NCBI GenBank assembly: GCA_001724855.1
Contig: MEED01000019.1
Location: 1 to 64,000 of the forward strand
Direction: 5' to 3'
DNA length: 64,000 nt
Source of the DNA: Lautropia sp. SCN 69-89
GTDB taxonomy: Bacteria; Pseudomonadota; Gammaproteobacteria; Burkholderiales; Burkholderiaceae_E
Part shown: in pieces, positions 16,989 to 27,172 of the stretch
How the letters are laid out: each line of letters begins with the position of its first letter
Position numbering within the stretch: position 1 is the first letter of the stretch
Notes under the pieces: model-generated
Seen by the model: only the letters and a program-made list of their open reading frames with translations
The model's database searches: none
Told to the model about the DNA's origin: nothing
Position numbers and translations under genes: made by a program

Positions 16989-19900
16989 ATGTCCTTGCCG
17001 CCTCCTTCGAGCCCCACCGGATCGCCTGCCGAGCCCGCGCCCGCCGACGCTGCTGGCGCCGCACGCGATGTCCGTTCGGCGCGCTGGGTCCGCCGCGCGG
17101 CGGGCGTGCTGCGCTGGAGCGCCTGGGCGGTGTTCGCCTCGGTCGTCCTGCTGGGGCTTTCCTGGCTCACGCTTCGCTACTACGTCTGGCCCAACCTCGA
17201 CCGCTGGCGCCCGGCCATCGAGAGCCGGCTCGCCGAGGCGGTCGGCCGGCCGGTGAAGCTCGGGCCGCTCGCCACCGGCTTCGAGGGGCTGCGCCCGCTG
17301 CTGATCGCACGCGAGGTTTCCATCGACGACGAAGACGGCCAGCAGGCCTTCGCCGCGGCGGAAATCCGTGCGCTGCTGTCGCTGCGCTCGCTGGCGACGG
17401 GCAGGCCCGCGCTGGCACTGCTCGAGATCGACTCGCCGTCGTTGCGCATCGAGCGGGTCGCCGCGCGCCGCCTGCGCGTGGCCGGCGTGGACATCGACCT
17501 CGACGCATCGGCGGGCGGGGAGTGGCTCGACCGGCTGTTCGCGCAGCGCCGCATCGTGCTGCGGCACGCGCAGGTGCAGTGGCACGACCGGCTTTCCGGC
17601 GAGTCCGGATCGCTGGCCGACATCGACCTGGTGCTCGGCTCGGCCGGGCGCCGGCACCGCGTTTCGCTGCAGGCGCCGGCGCTGGCAGAACTCGGAAGCG
17701 GCGTCGATCTCGCGGTCGAGTTCCGCCGGCCGCCGTTCTCCAGGGCTGGCGACTGGCGCAAGTGGAAGGGTGAAGTCCGGGTCGGCGCAGCGCGTCTCGA
17801 CCTCGCGGCACTGGCGCGGCGCGGGCAACAGTGGGACGCCACTGCCGCTCCCTCGATGACGGTGCGTGCCGGGCAGGCGCGGCTGCGCGGCTGGTCGCAC
17901 TTCGAGAATGCGGCCTTGGTCGACGGAATGCTGGAGTTCGCTGCCGACGGCGTAGACGCCGAGCTCGACGGACGGCCGCTGCCGCTGCGCGCGCTCACGG
18001 CCGAGGCGCATGCGCGCCGGCAGGCCGACGGCAGCACGCTGGTCGCCCTGCCGGTGCTGCGCGTGTCGGACGCGGAGGGGTGGTCGTTGACCGCGAGCCC
18101 CGAGGGCTCGAAGCTGGTGCTGTCGCCGCGAGGCGCGCCGGCGGCGGCGCGGCTGACGCTCGATCGTTTCGACGCGGCCGAAGTGGCGAGGCTGCTCGGC
18201 CGTCTGCCGCTGCCCGAGGCGCTGGGCGCCGGCTTCGCATCGATGAAGCTCGACGGTATCGTCGAGCGGCTGGCGATCGACTGGTCGGCCGACGAGCGTG
18301 CCGATGCGACCGGGTCGGCGCCATCGCATTTCGGGATCGAGATGGCTTTCGAGCGCCTCGGTTTCCAGCGGATCGAGGCACCGCCGCGTCCGGGCGAACT
18401 GAAGCTGCCGGGGTTTGCCAACGTCTCGGGCAATGCGCGGATCACCGAACGCGGCGGCCGGGTCTCCCTTCACGGCGAATCGGTCGTCCTGCGCTTTCCC
18501 GGCCTGTTCGCCGAGCCGGAGGTGCCGCTCGACCGGCTCGAGGCTCAGGCCAGCTGGACGCTGGCGCCGCCGCCGACCGAGGGAGCGGCCCCGGTCGTCG
18601 ACCTGGCAATCGAGTCCTTCCATTTTGCCAATGCCGATGCCAGCGGCGAAGTCAGTGGCCACTACCGTAGCGGCGGCAAGGGTGCGGGCCTGGTCGACCT
18701 GCGGGGTAGCCTGCAGCGCGCCGACGCGGCGCGCACCGCGCGCTACCTGCCGCTGGAAATCCCCGAAGAGGTCCGCCACTGGGTGCGCGATGCGGTCCTC
18801 GCGGGTCGCTCGAACGACGCGCGCTTCGTGCTGAAGGGCGACCTCGAGGACTTCCCCTACCGGGAGCCCGCCACCGGCGAATTTCGCGTCGAGGCGAGCC
18901 TCGCGGACGCCACGCTCGCCTATGCGCCCGGCTGGCCGGCGATCGAGCGGATCCAGGGCCGCCTGCGCTTCGAGCGCGCGGGCATGGAGATCGAGATGCG
19001 TTCGGGCCGGGTGTGGGACGTGGCGCTCGCGCAGACCCGGGCGCGCATCGCCGAGTTCCGCGAACCGCTGCTGCGCATCGAAGGCAGCGGGCAGGGGCCG
19101 GCGCAGGACATGGTGCGCTTCGTCAACGAGAGTCCGCTGCTGGCGCGCATCGACGATTTCACGCGCGACGTGGCGATCGACGGCGGCGCGACGCTGCGGC
19201 TGGCTTTCGAGATGCCGCTGGAAGACATCGACGCGACGCGGGTCCGCGGCAGTGTGCAGCTGCCGGGCAACGACCTCGTGCTCGACCGCACGCTGCCGCG
19301 CTTCGAACGCGTGGCGGGCCGGCTCGAGTTCACCGAGGATCGCCTCTCGCTGCGCTCGATGACCGCGACCCTGCTGGGCGGGCCGATCAGCGTGGAAGGC
19401 GACACCCCCGAGCCGGGCCGCTTCCAGCTGCGGGCACGCGGGACCATGCCCGCCGAGGGCATCGTGCGCCTGGCCGACAACGTGCTGACGCGACATCTGG
19501 CCGGCTCGGCACAGTACTCGGCCGAGGTCGACGTGCGCAGGCGCGCCGCGACGCTGATCGTCGATTCCGACCTCGAGGGGCTCGCCAGCACGCTGCCGGC
19601 GCCGTTCGGCAAGGCAGCCGATGCGAGGTGGCCGCTGCGCATCGAGTCGCGACCGGTGCCGCCGCCGGGGCCCGCCGAGCGGCCGGTGCGCGACACGCTC
19701 ATGGTGAGCCTGCGCGATGACGTGCGGCTGGTCTTCGAGCGCGAGCGCGATCCGGGCTCCGAGCAGCTCAGGGTGCGACGCGGCGCCTTCGCGGTCGCCG
19801 ACGCGCCGACGCTGCCCGACGCAGGCTTCGCCGTGCTGCTGAGAACGGCGGCGGTCGACCTCGACGCCTGGAACGCGCTGCTCGGCGACGAACTGCTCGA

Positions 19901-21053
19901 CGGCGCGCGCGCAGGTGCCCCGGAAGGCTTCTCGCTGATGCCCGACACGGTGTCGCTGGTCGCGGGCACGGTGGAGGTGGCCGGCAAGGCGCTGCACGAC
20001 GTGGTGCTGGGGGCCTCGCGGGCCGACGGATCCTGGCGCGCCAACATCCACGCGCGCGAGATCGACGGCTATTTCAGCTGGCGCAAGCCCCGGCCGGGCG
20101 AGGCGCACGGCACGCTGACGGCGCGCTTCGCGCGCCTGGAAATCCCGCGCGACCGGATCGACGACTTCGAGGCGCTGCTCGAGACGCCGCCGCAGTCGCT
20201 GCCGGCCCTGGACGTGACCGCCGAACAGCTGATCCTGAACGACCGCCGACTCGGCGCGCTCGATCTCGCGGCGGTCAACACCGGCAGCGCCGCGGCGCCG
20301 GTGTGGCAGCTGCAGCGGCTGCGCATCCGCAATCCGGCGGCGACGCTGAACGCAAGCGGCAGCTGGCAGACGCGCCCGGGCGTGCTCCGGCGCGCCACCG
20401 CGCTCGACTTCGACCTGCAGATCGCCGACGCCGGCGCGCTGCTCGGGCTGTTCGGCTTTCCGCAGACCGTGCGCGGCGGCAGCGGGACGCTGGGCGGCCA
20501 GGTCCGCTGGATCGGCTCGCCGATGCGGCTCGACTACCACAGCCTCGGCGGCGAGCTGTCGATCGACCTCGGCAAGGGCCAGTTCCTGAAGTCGGATCCC
20601 GGCATCGCCAAACTGATCGGCGTGGTGAACCTGCAGTCGCTGCGCAGGCGCCTGGCCTTCGACTTCCGGGATGTCTTTGCCGAGGGCTTCGCGTTCGACC
20701 GCATCACCGGCAACGCGCGAATCGAAGGCGGCATCGTGCGCACCGACGATTTCGCGATGCGCGGCGTGGCCGCACAAGTCGGCATTCGCGGGCAGACCGA
20801 CATCGCCGCCGAAACCCAGACGCTGGTCGTCGAGGTGCGTCCCGAACTGAACGCCGCGCTGGCTTCGCTCGCCTACGGGGCGCTGGTCAATCCGGCCGTC
20901 GGGCTGGGCTCGCTGGTCGCGCAACTGGCGCTGCGCACGCCGCTGCAGCAGATCTTCGCGTACGAATACGATGTGACCGGTCCCTGGAGCGACCCGCAGG
21001 TGACGGCGCGTTCGCGGGGGCCCGCGGCGGCGCCAGTGCCCGCCTTACCCTGA
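16989..21053 (+). CDS. yhdP: YhdP-family AsmA-like envelope protein
   Basis: A 1354-residue inner-membrane-anchored periplasmic giant of the AsmA/TamB/YhdP clan. In E. coli YhdP is one of three redundant proteins implicated in moving phospholipid to the outer membrane. One transmembrane helix is at about residues 45-65 (WAVFASVVLLGLSWLTLRYYV). After it comes LDRWRPAIESRLAEAVGRPVKLGPL, the DUF3971 start, then a long beta-rich body and a C-terminal AsmA_2 part with GQFLKSDPGIAKLIGVVNLQSL. The ATG at 16989 is used because the 113 residues upstream are antisense to glnE and not conserved. The stop overlaps the first possible ATG of the next gene (TGATG). Confidence 0.92.
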   Translation: MSLPPPSSPTGSPAEPAPADAAGAARDVRSARWVRRAAGVLRWSAWAVFASVVLLGLSWLTLRYYVWPNLDRWRPAIESRLAEAVGRPVKLGPLATGFEGLRPLLIAREVSIDDEDGQQAFAAAEIRALLSLRSLATGRPALALLEIDSPSLRIERVAARRLRVAGVDIDLDASAGGEWLDRLFAQRRIVLRHAQVQWHDRLSGESGSLADIDLVLGSAGRRHRVSLQAPALAELGSGVDLAVEFRRPPFSRAGDWRKWKGEVRVGAARLDLAALARRGQQWDATAAPSMTVRAGQARLRGWSHFENAALVDGMLEFAADGVDAELDGRPLPLRALTAEAHARRQADGSTLVALPVLRVSDAEGWSLTASPEGSKLVLSPRGAPAAARLTLDRFDAAEVARLLGRLPLPEALGAGFASMKLDGIVERLAIDWSADERADATGSAPSHFGIEMAFERLGFQRIEAPPRPGELKLPGFANVSGNARITERGGRVSLHGESVVLRFPGLFAEPEVPLDRLEAQASWTLAPPPTEGAAPVVDLAIESFHFANADASGEVSGHYRSGGKGAGLVDLRGSLQRADAARTARYLPLEIPEEVRHWVRDAVLAGRSNDARFVLKGDLEDFPYREPATGEFRVEASLADATLAYAPGWPAIERIQGRLRFERAGMEIEMRSGRVWDVALAQTRARIAEFREPLLRIEGSGQGPAQDMVRFVNESPLLARIDDFTRDVAIDGGATLRLAFEMPLEDIDATRVRGSVQLPGNDLVLDRTLPRFERVAGRLEFTEDRLSLRSMTATLLGGPISVEGDTPEPGRFQLRARGTMPAEGIVRLADNVLTRHLAGSAQYSAEVDVRRRAATLIVDSDLEGLASTLPAPFGKAADARWPLRIESRPVPPPGPAERPVRDTLMVSLRDDVRLVFERERDPGSEQLRVRRGAFAVADAPTLPDAGFAVLLRTAAVDLDAWNALLGDELLDGARAGAPEGFSLMPDTVSLVAGTVEVAGKALHDVVLGASRADGSWRANIHAREIDGYFSWRKPRPGEAHGTLTARFARLEIPRDRIDDFEALLETPPQSLPALDVTAEQLILNDRRLGALDLAAVNTGSAAAPVWQLQRLRIRNPAATLNASGSWQTRPGVLRRATALDFDLQIADAGALLGLFGFPQTVRGGSGTLGGQVRWIGSPMRLDYHSLGGELSIDLGKGQFLKSDPGIAKLIGVVNLQSLRRRLAFDFRDVFAEGFAFDRITGNARIEGGIVRTDDFAMRGVAAQVGIRGQTDIAAETQTLVVEVRPELNAALASLAYGALVNPAVGLGSLVAQLALRTPLQQIFAYEYDVTGPWSDPQVTARSRGPAAAPVPALP

Positions 21054-21064
21054 TGGAGGAACCG

Positions 21065-21946
21065 ATGGCCCAGGCAAGGAATGCGACGGGCGCGCAGGCG
21101 ACATCGGCCGAGCCGACGCTGCGCGTCGCAGCGGTGCAGATGGTTTCGGCGGTGAACGTTTCGGACAACCTGGCGCGCGCCGAGGAGCTGATCGGCGAGG
21201 CGGCGGCAGCGGGCGCGCGGCTGGTCGCGCTGCCCGAGCACTTCGCGCTGCTCGGGCGCAGCGACCGCGACAAGCTGTCGATTCGCGAGCCCGATGGCGC
21301 CGGTCCGCTGCAAGCCTTCCTGTCCGGACAGGCGGCCGCGCACGGCATCTGGCTGGTCGGCGGCACGTTGCCGCTGGCGAGCCCGAACCCGGGCAAGGTG
21401 CTCAACAGCTCGCTGGTCTACGGCCCCGACGGCCGGCGCGTGGCGCGCTACGACAAGATCCATCTGTTCGGCTTCGAGCACGGCAGCGAGCGCTTCGACG
21501 AGGCCGCGACGATCGCGCCGGGGCGCACGCCGGCGGTGTTCGACCTGGAGGCGGCACCGCAGGGTGGCGCACCGGCGGCCGCCTGGCGCATCGGGTTGTC
21601 GGTGTGCTACGACCTGCGCTTTCCCGAGCTGTACCGGGTGCTCGCGCCGGTCGACCTGCTGCTGGCGCCTTCGGCGTTCACCTTCACCACCGGCAGCGCG
21701 CACTGGGAGGTGCTGCTGCGCGCGCGCGCGATCGAGAACCAGTGCTACCTGCTGGCGCCCGCGCAGGGCGGCCAGCACGAGAACGGGCGGCGCACCTGGG
21801 GCCACTCGATGCTCGTCGATCCATGGGGTGAGATCGTCGCGCAGCGCGAGCCCGACGGCGAGGGGATCGTCGTCGGCGACGTCGCCCGCGCGAGGCTGAG
21901 GCAGGTGCGTGCCGGCCTTCCAGCCCTGTCGCACCGCGTCATGTAG
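21065..21946 (+). CDS. Carbon-nitrogen hydrolase, Nit1/NIT-type (deaminated glutathione amidase-like)
   Basis: A 293-residue nitrilase-superfamily amidase. Glu58 (LPEHFALLG), Lys131 (YDKIHLFGFE) and Cys181 (SVCYDLRFPELYR) form the catalytic triad. The Nit1 branch repairs deaminated glutathione, and bacterial members such as YbeM share that role. The GS.RFDEA and ENGRRTWGHSMLVDPWG segments fit this branch. I chose ATG 21065 because GGAGGA lies just before it; an in-frame ATG at 21053 overlaps the yhdP stop. The gene sits between yhdP and tldD, a conserved neighbourhood. Confidence 0.9.
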   Translation: MAQARNATGAQATSAEPTLRVAAVQMVSAVNVSDNLARAEELIGEAAAAGARLVALPEHFALLGRSDRDKLSIREPDGAGPLQAFLSGQAAAHGIWLVGGTLPLASPNPGKVLNSSLVYGPDGRRVARYDKIHLFGFEHGSERFDEAATIAPGRTPAVFDLEAAPQGGAPAAAWRIGLSVCYDLRFPELYRVLAPVDLLLAPSAFTFTTGSAHWEVLLRARAIENQCYLLAPAQGGQHENGRRTWGHSMLVDPWGEIVAQREPDGEGIVVGDVARARLRQVRAGLPALSHRVM

Positions 21947-21947
21947 C

Positions 21948-23417
21948 ATGTCCGCGATGAAACCCGCAGAACCTCCCTTCGCACACCTGGCGATCGCGCG
22001 ATCGGTGCTGCTCGAGCCGTACGGGCTCGACGAAGCGCACCTGGGCGCGGCGCTCGCCGAGATCTTCCGCCACCGGGTCGACTACGCCGACCTGTACTTC
22101 CAGTTCACCCGCAGCGAGGGCTGGAGTCTCGAGGAAGGCATCGTCAAGTCCGGCAGCTTCTCGATCGACCAGGGCGTCGGCGTGCGCGCGGTCTCGGGCG
22201 ACAAGACCGCCTTCGCCTACTCCGACGTGATCGGCGCCGAAGCGCTGATGTCGGCGGCGCGTGCCGCGCGCACGATCGCTTCGCGCGGCGCCGGGCGGGT
22301 GAAGGTTGCCGGCGCGCTCCGGCCAGGGGCCGGCCGCGCGCTGTACGCCGCCGAAGACCCGATTCCGCGGCTGGAGGCGGCGGCCAAGGTGGCGCTGCTC
22401 GAGCGCGTCGAGCGCATGGCGCGCGCGAAGGATCCGCGCGTGAAGCAGGTGATGGCCGGTCTCGCCGCCGAATACGACGTGGTTCTGGTGGCGCGCTCCG
22501 ACGGACTGCTGGCGGCCGACGTGCGGCCGCTGGTGCGCGTCTCGGTCACGGTGATCGCCGAGCAGGGCGGGCGGCGCGAGCAGGGCCACAGCGGTGGCGG
22601 CGGCCGATTCGATCTCGGTGCGTTCGATGACTCGCGGCTCGCCGGCTACGTCGACGAGGCGGTGCAGGCCGCGCTCACCAATCTCGAAGCGCGGCCGGCG
22701 CCGGCCGGAACGATGACCGTCGTGCTCGGCCCCGGCTGGCCCGGCGTGCTGCTGCACGAGGCGGTCGGCCACGGCCTGGAGGGCGACTTCAACCGCAAGG
22801 GCTCGTCGGTGTTCGCCGGGCGCGTCGGCCAGCGCGTCGCCGCGCGGGGAGTCACCGTGGTCGACGACGGCACGCTGCCCGAGCGGCGCGGCTCGCTGAA
22901 CATCGACGACGAGGGCAATCCGACGCAGCGCAACGTGCTGATCGAGGATGGCGTCCTGAAAGGCTATCTGCAGGACACGCTGAACGCGCGGCTGATGAAG
23001 GTGCCGGTCACCGGCAACGGCCGTCGCGAGTCGTTCGCGCACCTGCCGATGCCGCGGATGACCAACACCTGCATGCTCGCCGGCGAACGCGATCCCGGCG
23101 AAATCGTCGCCTCGATCGATCGCGGCCTGTATGCGGTGAACTTCGGCGGCGGACAGGTCGACATCACCAACGGCAAGTTCGTGTTCTCGGCATCCGAGGC
23201 CTGGTGGGTCGAGAACGGCAAGCCGCAGTACCCGGTCAAGGGCGCCACGATCATCGGCAACGGCCCCGACGCGCTCACGCGCGTGACGATGATCGGCAAC
23301 GACATGCGGCTCGACGCAGGCATCGGTGTCTGCGGCAAGGACGGGCAGAGCGTGCCGGTGGGCGTCGGCCAGCCGACGCTGCGCATCGAGGCGCTCACCG
23401 TCGGCGGGACGGCATGA
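21948..23417 (+). CDS. tldD: Metalloprotease TldD
   Basis: TldD pairs with TldE/PmbA to form a zinc protease that trims unfolded peptides, for example microcin precursors and the CcdA antitoxin in E. coli. The 489-residue protein has the zinc motif HEAVGH at residues 270-275 in LLHEAVGHGLEGDFNRKGSSVFAGR, plus DYADLYFQFTRSEGWSLEEG and YVNFGGGQVD-like and FVFSASEAWWVENGKPQYPVKGATIIGNGP segments. E. coli TldD has 481 residues. The ATG at 21948 lies one base after the amidase stop; another ATG at 21957 is possible. The TldE partner is not in this window. Confidence 0.95.
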   Translation: MSAMKPAEPPFAHLAIARSVLLEPYGLDEAHLGAALAEIFRHRVDYADLYFQFTRSEGWSLEEGIVKSGSFSIDQGVGVRAVSGDKTAFAYSDVIGAEALMSAARAARTIASRGAGRVKVAGALRPGAGRALYAAEDPIPRLEAAAKVALLERVERMARAKDPRVKQVMAGLAAEYDVVLVARSDGLLAADVRPLVRVSVTVIAEQGGRREQGHSGGGGRFDLGAFDDSRLAGYVDEAVQAALTNLEARPAPAGTMTVVLGPGWPGVLLHEAVGHGLEGDFNRKGSSVFAGRVGQRVAARGVTVVDDGTLPERRGSLNIDDEGNPTQRNVLIEDGVLKGYLQDTLNARLMKVPVTGNGRRESFAHLPMPRMTNTCMLAGERDPGEIVASIDRGLYAVNFGGGQVDITNGKFVFSASEAWWVENGKPQYPVKGATIIGNGPDALTRVTMIGNDMRLDAGIGVCGKDGQSVPVGVGQPTLRIEALTVGGTA

Positions 23418-23418
23418 A

Positions 23419-26400
23419 GTGAGCGAGCCCGCGGCGTCCGCGGCTCAGGCCGGCGACTCGGCAGGCCGCCGTCGCCGGTGGCTGCGGGTGTTGCTGGCCG
23501 TGCTGGCGGCCGTGGGCGTCTATGCGCTGCTCGGCTTCGTGGTTGCGCCGCGCGTCGCGCAGGGCCAGCTCACCGAGCGGCTGGCCGCGGAACTGGGGCG
23601 GCCGGTCGCGATCGGGCGCATCGAGTTCAATCCGTTCACGCTGGTGCTGCGCGTGCACGACTTCAGCGTCGCCGAGCCGGCTGGCGGCGGCGCCGGGGAA
23701 TTCGCCGGCTTCGCGCAGCTCGAGGCCGACGCATCGTGGCGCTCGCTGTACCGGTTCGCGCCGGTGCTGTCCTCGGTCAGCCTGCACCAGCCGCGCCTGC
23801 ACCTCGCGCGCGACGCCGCAGGCCGCACCAACATCCAGGACCTGCTCGACAAGTGGGCTGCGCGGCCGCCGTCCCCGCCGGGCCCGACGCCACGCTTCTC
23901 GGTGGCCAACATCGCGGTGGATGACGGCCGTTTCGCATTCGACGACGCGAAGCTCGACGCGCGGCACGAGGTCACCGGGCTGGCGCTGCGCGTGCCGTTC
24001 GTCTCCAGCCTTCCGGTCGACGAGAAGGTGTACGTCGAGCCGAGCCTGCGCGCATCGATCGACGGCGCGTCGTTCGAACTGCAGGGGCGCTCGCTGCCGT
24101 TCAGCGCGACGCACGAGTCGACGCTCGATCTCGAGCTCGACGGCGTCGACCTTACCCGCTTCGTCGGCTATGTGCCGGCGGCGCTTCCGTTCGAGTTGCG
24201 CTCGGCGCGGCTGGAGTCGGCGCTGAAGCTGGCGTTCTCGCAGGCCGAAGGCGCCGCGCCGTCGATCGCGGTGACCGGCAGCGCGAAGCTCGACGCGATC
24301 GACCTGCGCGAGCCCGGTGGCGCGCCGCTGCTGGCCGCCGAGTCGATCGCCGCCGACGGGATTTCGCTTGCATGGCCGGCCGGCAGGTACACGGTCGGCC
24401 GGGTCGCTGTCGGCGCGCCCGCGGTGTCGGTTGCACGCAGGGCGGGCGAGCGGCGCTTCCTCGAGCCGGTGCTCGCGGCGATCGAGCGCGGCCGCGGCGC
24501 GGCTGCGGCGACGACCAAGGCCGGCGATGCCGCTGCGACGAAGTCCGAGTCGCAATGGAACGTGGACGAAATCGTCGTCAGCGGCGGCCGGCTCGTATTC
24601 GAAGACGCGCAGTTCCAGCCGCGGCCGCTGCGCCTGGACGCCAGCGCGATCGAGGCGACGGTGCGCAAGCTCGCGAGCGACCCGGCAGCCGCGGCCGACT
24701 TCGATCTGGCGTTCTCGCTGGCCGGCGGCGAGCACGCGAAAGTGTCGGGCACCGCGTCTTGGCAGGACGGGGCGGTCGATGCGAAGGCGCAGTTGTCCGG
24801 GCTCGCGCTCGCGAACTGGTGGTGGATCGCCGAGCCCGTGCTCGCGATCGACGCGACGGGCGGTGCGCTCGCGCTGCAAGCGCGGGTGCACGTCGCGCCC
24901 GTGCAGGGCGGCTCGCCGGCGATCCGCGTGGAGGAGGGTTCGGCCAGGCTCGTCGACCTCGCGCTGCGCCAGCGCTGGGACAAGCGCACGCTGCTCGCGC
25001 TGCCGCAGCTCGACCTCGACGCGGTGTCGATCGACTTCGCGCAACACCGGATCGCGCTGGGCACGCTGGCGACCCGCGGCGGCCAGCTGCTGGTGCGGCG
25101 CGAAGGCGACGCGCGCTTCAACCTGCAGCGTCTGGGCGCCGACCATCCGGGCGCCGCGAAGGAAGCGGCCACGAAGGATTCCGGGCCGGCGCGCGCCGCG
25201 CCGGGCTCGGGCGAGGCGGCGCAGCCATGGGCGATCTCGCTCGGCAAGCTCGCGGTGAGCGGCTTCGGCGTAGACGTGGAGGACCAGCGCGGCGGCAAGG
25301 CCGCGAACCTGCACCTGAGCGCGATCGAGATCGGCGCGAGCGGGCTTTCCAGCGCCGATCGCGCGCCGCCCGCGAAGGTCGAGATGCGGGCGCGGGTCGA
25401 TCGCCGCGGAACGCTGTCGCTGTCGGGCGAGGTCGGTGCGAAGCCGCTGGGCGGTACGCTGCGCGTGGCTGCGCGCGACCTGGTGATCGTGCCGTTGCAG
25501 CCGTATTTCACCGAGTACGTGAACGCGCTCGTGTCGAGCGGCTCGGTCAGCGCGGACGGCAACCTGCGCTTCGCGGTCCGCGAGGGGGCCGCGCCGCGCG
25601 TCGGCTGGAAGGGACGAGTCTCGGTGGCCGGTTTCTCGGCGGTCTCGAAGGAGGCGAACAACGACCTGTTGCGCTGGAAGTCGCTCGCCTTCGACCAGGT
25701 CGATTTCGATTCCGAGCCGTTGAAGGTCGACGTCGGCGGCATCGCGCTGGAAGACTTCTACGCGCGCGTGATCCTGAACCCCGAAGGCCGGCTGAACCTG
25801 CGCGAACTGCTGGTCGATCGGCAGGGACCGGCGCCCGACGGACAGGGGCAGCCCGAGCGCGGCGCGTCGGTCGCGGCGCCCGGTGCAGCGCCAGCGGCCG
25901 CGCCTGCGTCGGCATCGTCGCCGACGTCCGACGCCGCGAAGCCCGCAGCGCCGGCACCACAGCGCAACCTGCGCGTGGGCGGCGTGCGACTGGTCAACGG
26001 CAACATCGACTTCAGCGACTTCTTCGTGAAGCCGAACTACTCGGCCAATCTCACGGGCATGAACGGGCAGATCTCGCAGATCACGCCGGGCCAGGCCGGC
26101 GATCTCGAACTGCGCGGACGCATCGACCACACCGGCAGCGTCGAGATTCTCGGCAAGGTGAACCCGCTGGCCGATCCCCTGTACCTCGACCTGAAGGCCA
26201 GCGCCAGCGACATCGACCTGCCGCGGCTGTCGCCGTATTCCGGCAAGTACGTCGGCTACGGCATCGAGAAGGGCAAGCTGTCGGCGAAGGTGGCCTACAA
26301 GGTCGAGAACCGGCAACTGAGCGCCGAGAACAACATCGTGCTCGACCAGCTCACCTTCGGCGACAAGGTCGAGAGTCCCGACGCGATCAAGCTGCCGGTG

Positions 26401-27162
26401 CTGTTCGCGGTGTCGCTGCTGAAGGACCGCAACGGCGTCATCGACGTGAACCTGCCGATCAGCGGATCGCTGGACGATCCGCAGTTCAGCGTCGGCGGCA
26501 TCGTGCTGCGGATCATCGTCAACCTGATCGTCAAGGCGGTCACCGCCCCGTTCGCGCTGATCGCGAACCTGGTCGGCGCGAGCGGTGCCGAGTTGTCGTG
26601 GGTCGGCTTCGAGCCGGGCAGCCCCGATCTCGACGCGGCCACGCTCGGCAAACTCCAGTCGATCGCCAGGGCGCTGACCGATCGACCGGGCCTGAAACTG
26701 GATCTCGCCGGCCGCGCCGATCTGGCGGCCGACCGTGAAGCCCTGCGCCGGCTCGCACTGCAGCGGTCGGTCAAGGCGGAGAAGCTGAAGGAGACGGTCA
26801 GCGGCGGCGGCGATGTCGCGGCGATCGACAAGGTGCAGGTCGATCCGAAGGAGTACCCGAAGTACCTCGAGCGCGCATGGCGCGCCGCGAAGTTCGACAA
26901 GCCGCGCAACGCGATCGGCCTGGTGAAGTCGCAGCCCGTTGCCGAGATGGAACGGATGATGCTCGCGCACATCGAGGCGACCGACGCCGAGTTGATCGCG
27001 CTGGCCAACGAGCGCGCGCAGCACGTGAAGGACTGGCTGATCGAGACGGGCAAGGTGCCCGGCGAGCGGATGTTCATCGTGACGCCGAAACTCGGCGCAG
27101 GCGACGCGGGCGCCCCGGCACCGGCGTCCCCGCTTTCCCGGGTCGATCTCTCGCTGAAGTAG
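23419..27162 (+). CDS. DUF748-domain AsmA-like envelope protein, 1247 residues
   Basis: A large inner-membrane-anchored periplasmic protein with DUF748 repeats, part of the AsmA-like clan. One transmembrane helix lies at about residues 18-40 (LRVLLAVLAAVGVYALLGFVVAP). GRPVAIGRIEFNPFTLVLRVHDFSV follows at the DUF748 start, and then long beta-strand repeats. An Ala/Pro-rich linker (about 815-850) precedes RVGGVRLVNGNIDFSDFFVKPNYSANLTGMNGQI and the strongly conserved LPVLFAVSLLKDRNGVIDVNLPISGSLDDPQFSVGGIV. The C-terminal 180 residues are helical, charged and OmpA-like in layout (FEPGSPDLD, ALANERAQHVKDWL). Start is GTG 23419, two bases past the tldD stop, with no strong ribosome site, which suggests coupling to tldD. 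Function is unproven. Confidence 0.87.
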   Translation: MSEPAASAAQAGDSAGRRRRWLRVLLAVLAAVGVYALLGFVVAPRVAQGQLTERLAAELGRPVAIGRIEFNPFTLVLRVHDFSVAEPAGGGAGEFAGFAQLEADASWRSLYRFAPVLSSVSLHQPRLHLARDAAGRTNIQDLLDKWAARPPSPPGPTPRFSVANIAVDDGRFAFDDAKLDARHEVTGLALRVPFVSSLPVDEKVYVEPSLRASIDGASFELQGRSLPFSATHESTLDLELDGVDLTRFVGYVPAALPFELRSARLESALKLAFSQAEGAAPSIAVTGSAKLDAIDLREPGGAPLLAAESIAADGISLAWPAGRYTVGRVAVGAPAVSVARRAGERRFLEPVLAAIERGRGAAAATTKAGDAAATKSESQWNVDEIVVSGGRLVFEDAQFQPRPLRLDASAIEATVRKLASDPAAAADFDLAFSLAGGEHAKVSGTASWQDGAVDAKAQLSGLALANWWWIAEPVLAIDATGGALALQARVHVAPVQGGSPAIRVEEGSARLVDLALRQRWDKRTLLALPQLDLDAVSIDFAQHRIALGTLATRGGQLLVRREGDARFNLQRLGADHPGAAKEAATKDSGPARAAPGSGEAAQPWAISLGKLAVSGFGVDVEDQRGGKAANLHLSAIEIGASGLSSADRAPPAKVEMRARVDRRGTLSLSGEVGAKPLGGTLRVAARDLVIVPLQPYFTEYVNALVSSGSVSADGNLRFAVREGAAPRVGWKGRVSVAGFSAVSKEANNDLLRWKSLAFDQVDFDSEPLKVDVGGIALEDFYARVILNPEGRLNLRELLVDRQGPAPDGQGQPERGASVAAPGAAPAAAPASASSPTSDAAKPAAPAPQRNLRVGGVRLVNGNIDFSDFFVKPNYSANLTGMNGQISQITPGQAGDLELRGRIDHTGSVEILGKVNPLADPLYLDLKASASDIDLPRLSPYSGKYVGYGIEKGKLSAKVAYKVENRQLSAENNIVLDQLTFGDKVESPDAIKLPVLFAVSLLKDRNGVIDVNLPISGSLDDPQFSVGGIVLRIIVNLIVKAVTAPFALIANLVGASGAELSWVGFEPGSPDLDAATLGKLQSIARALTDRPGLKLDLAGRADLAADREALRRLALQRSVKAEKLKETVSGGGDVAAIDKVQVDPKEYPKYLERAWRAAKFDKPRNAIGLVKSQPVAEMERMMLAHIEATDAELIALANERAQHVKDWLIETGKVPGERMFIVTPKLGAGDAGAPAPASPLSRVDLSLK

Positions 27163-27172
27163 GGCCGATCGT

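Noticed and set aside
14061-20924. A minus-strand open frame of more than 2200 codons
   Set aside because: It includes the glnE frame at one end, but the rest is antisense to yhdP and of low complexity (Arg, Gln, His, Ala). Long antisense frames are expected at this GC content.
23395-27024. A minus-strand open frame of about 1200 codons
   Set aside because: It is antisense to the DUF748 gene and has the Arg/Ala/Gln-rich composition of a GC shadow. The plus-strand protein has clear family motifs.
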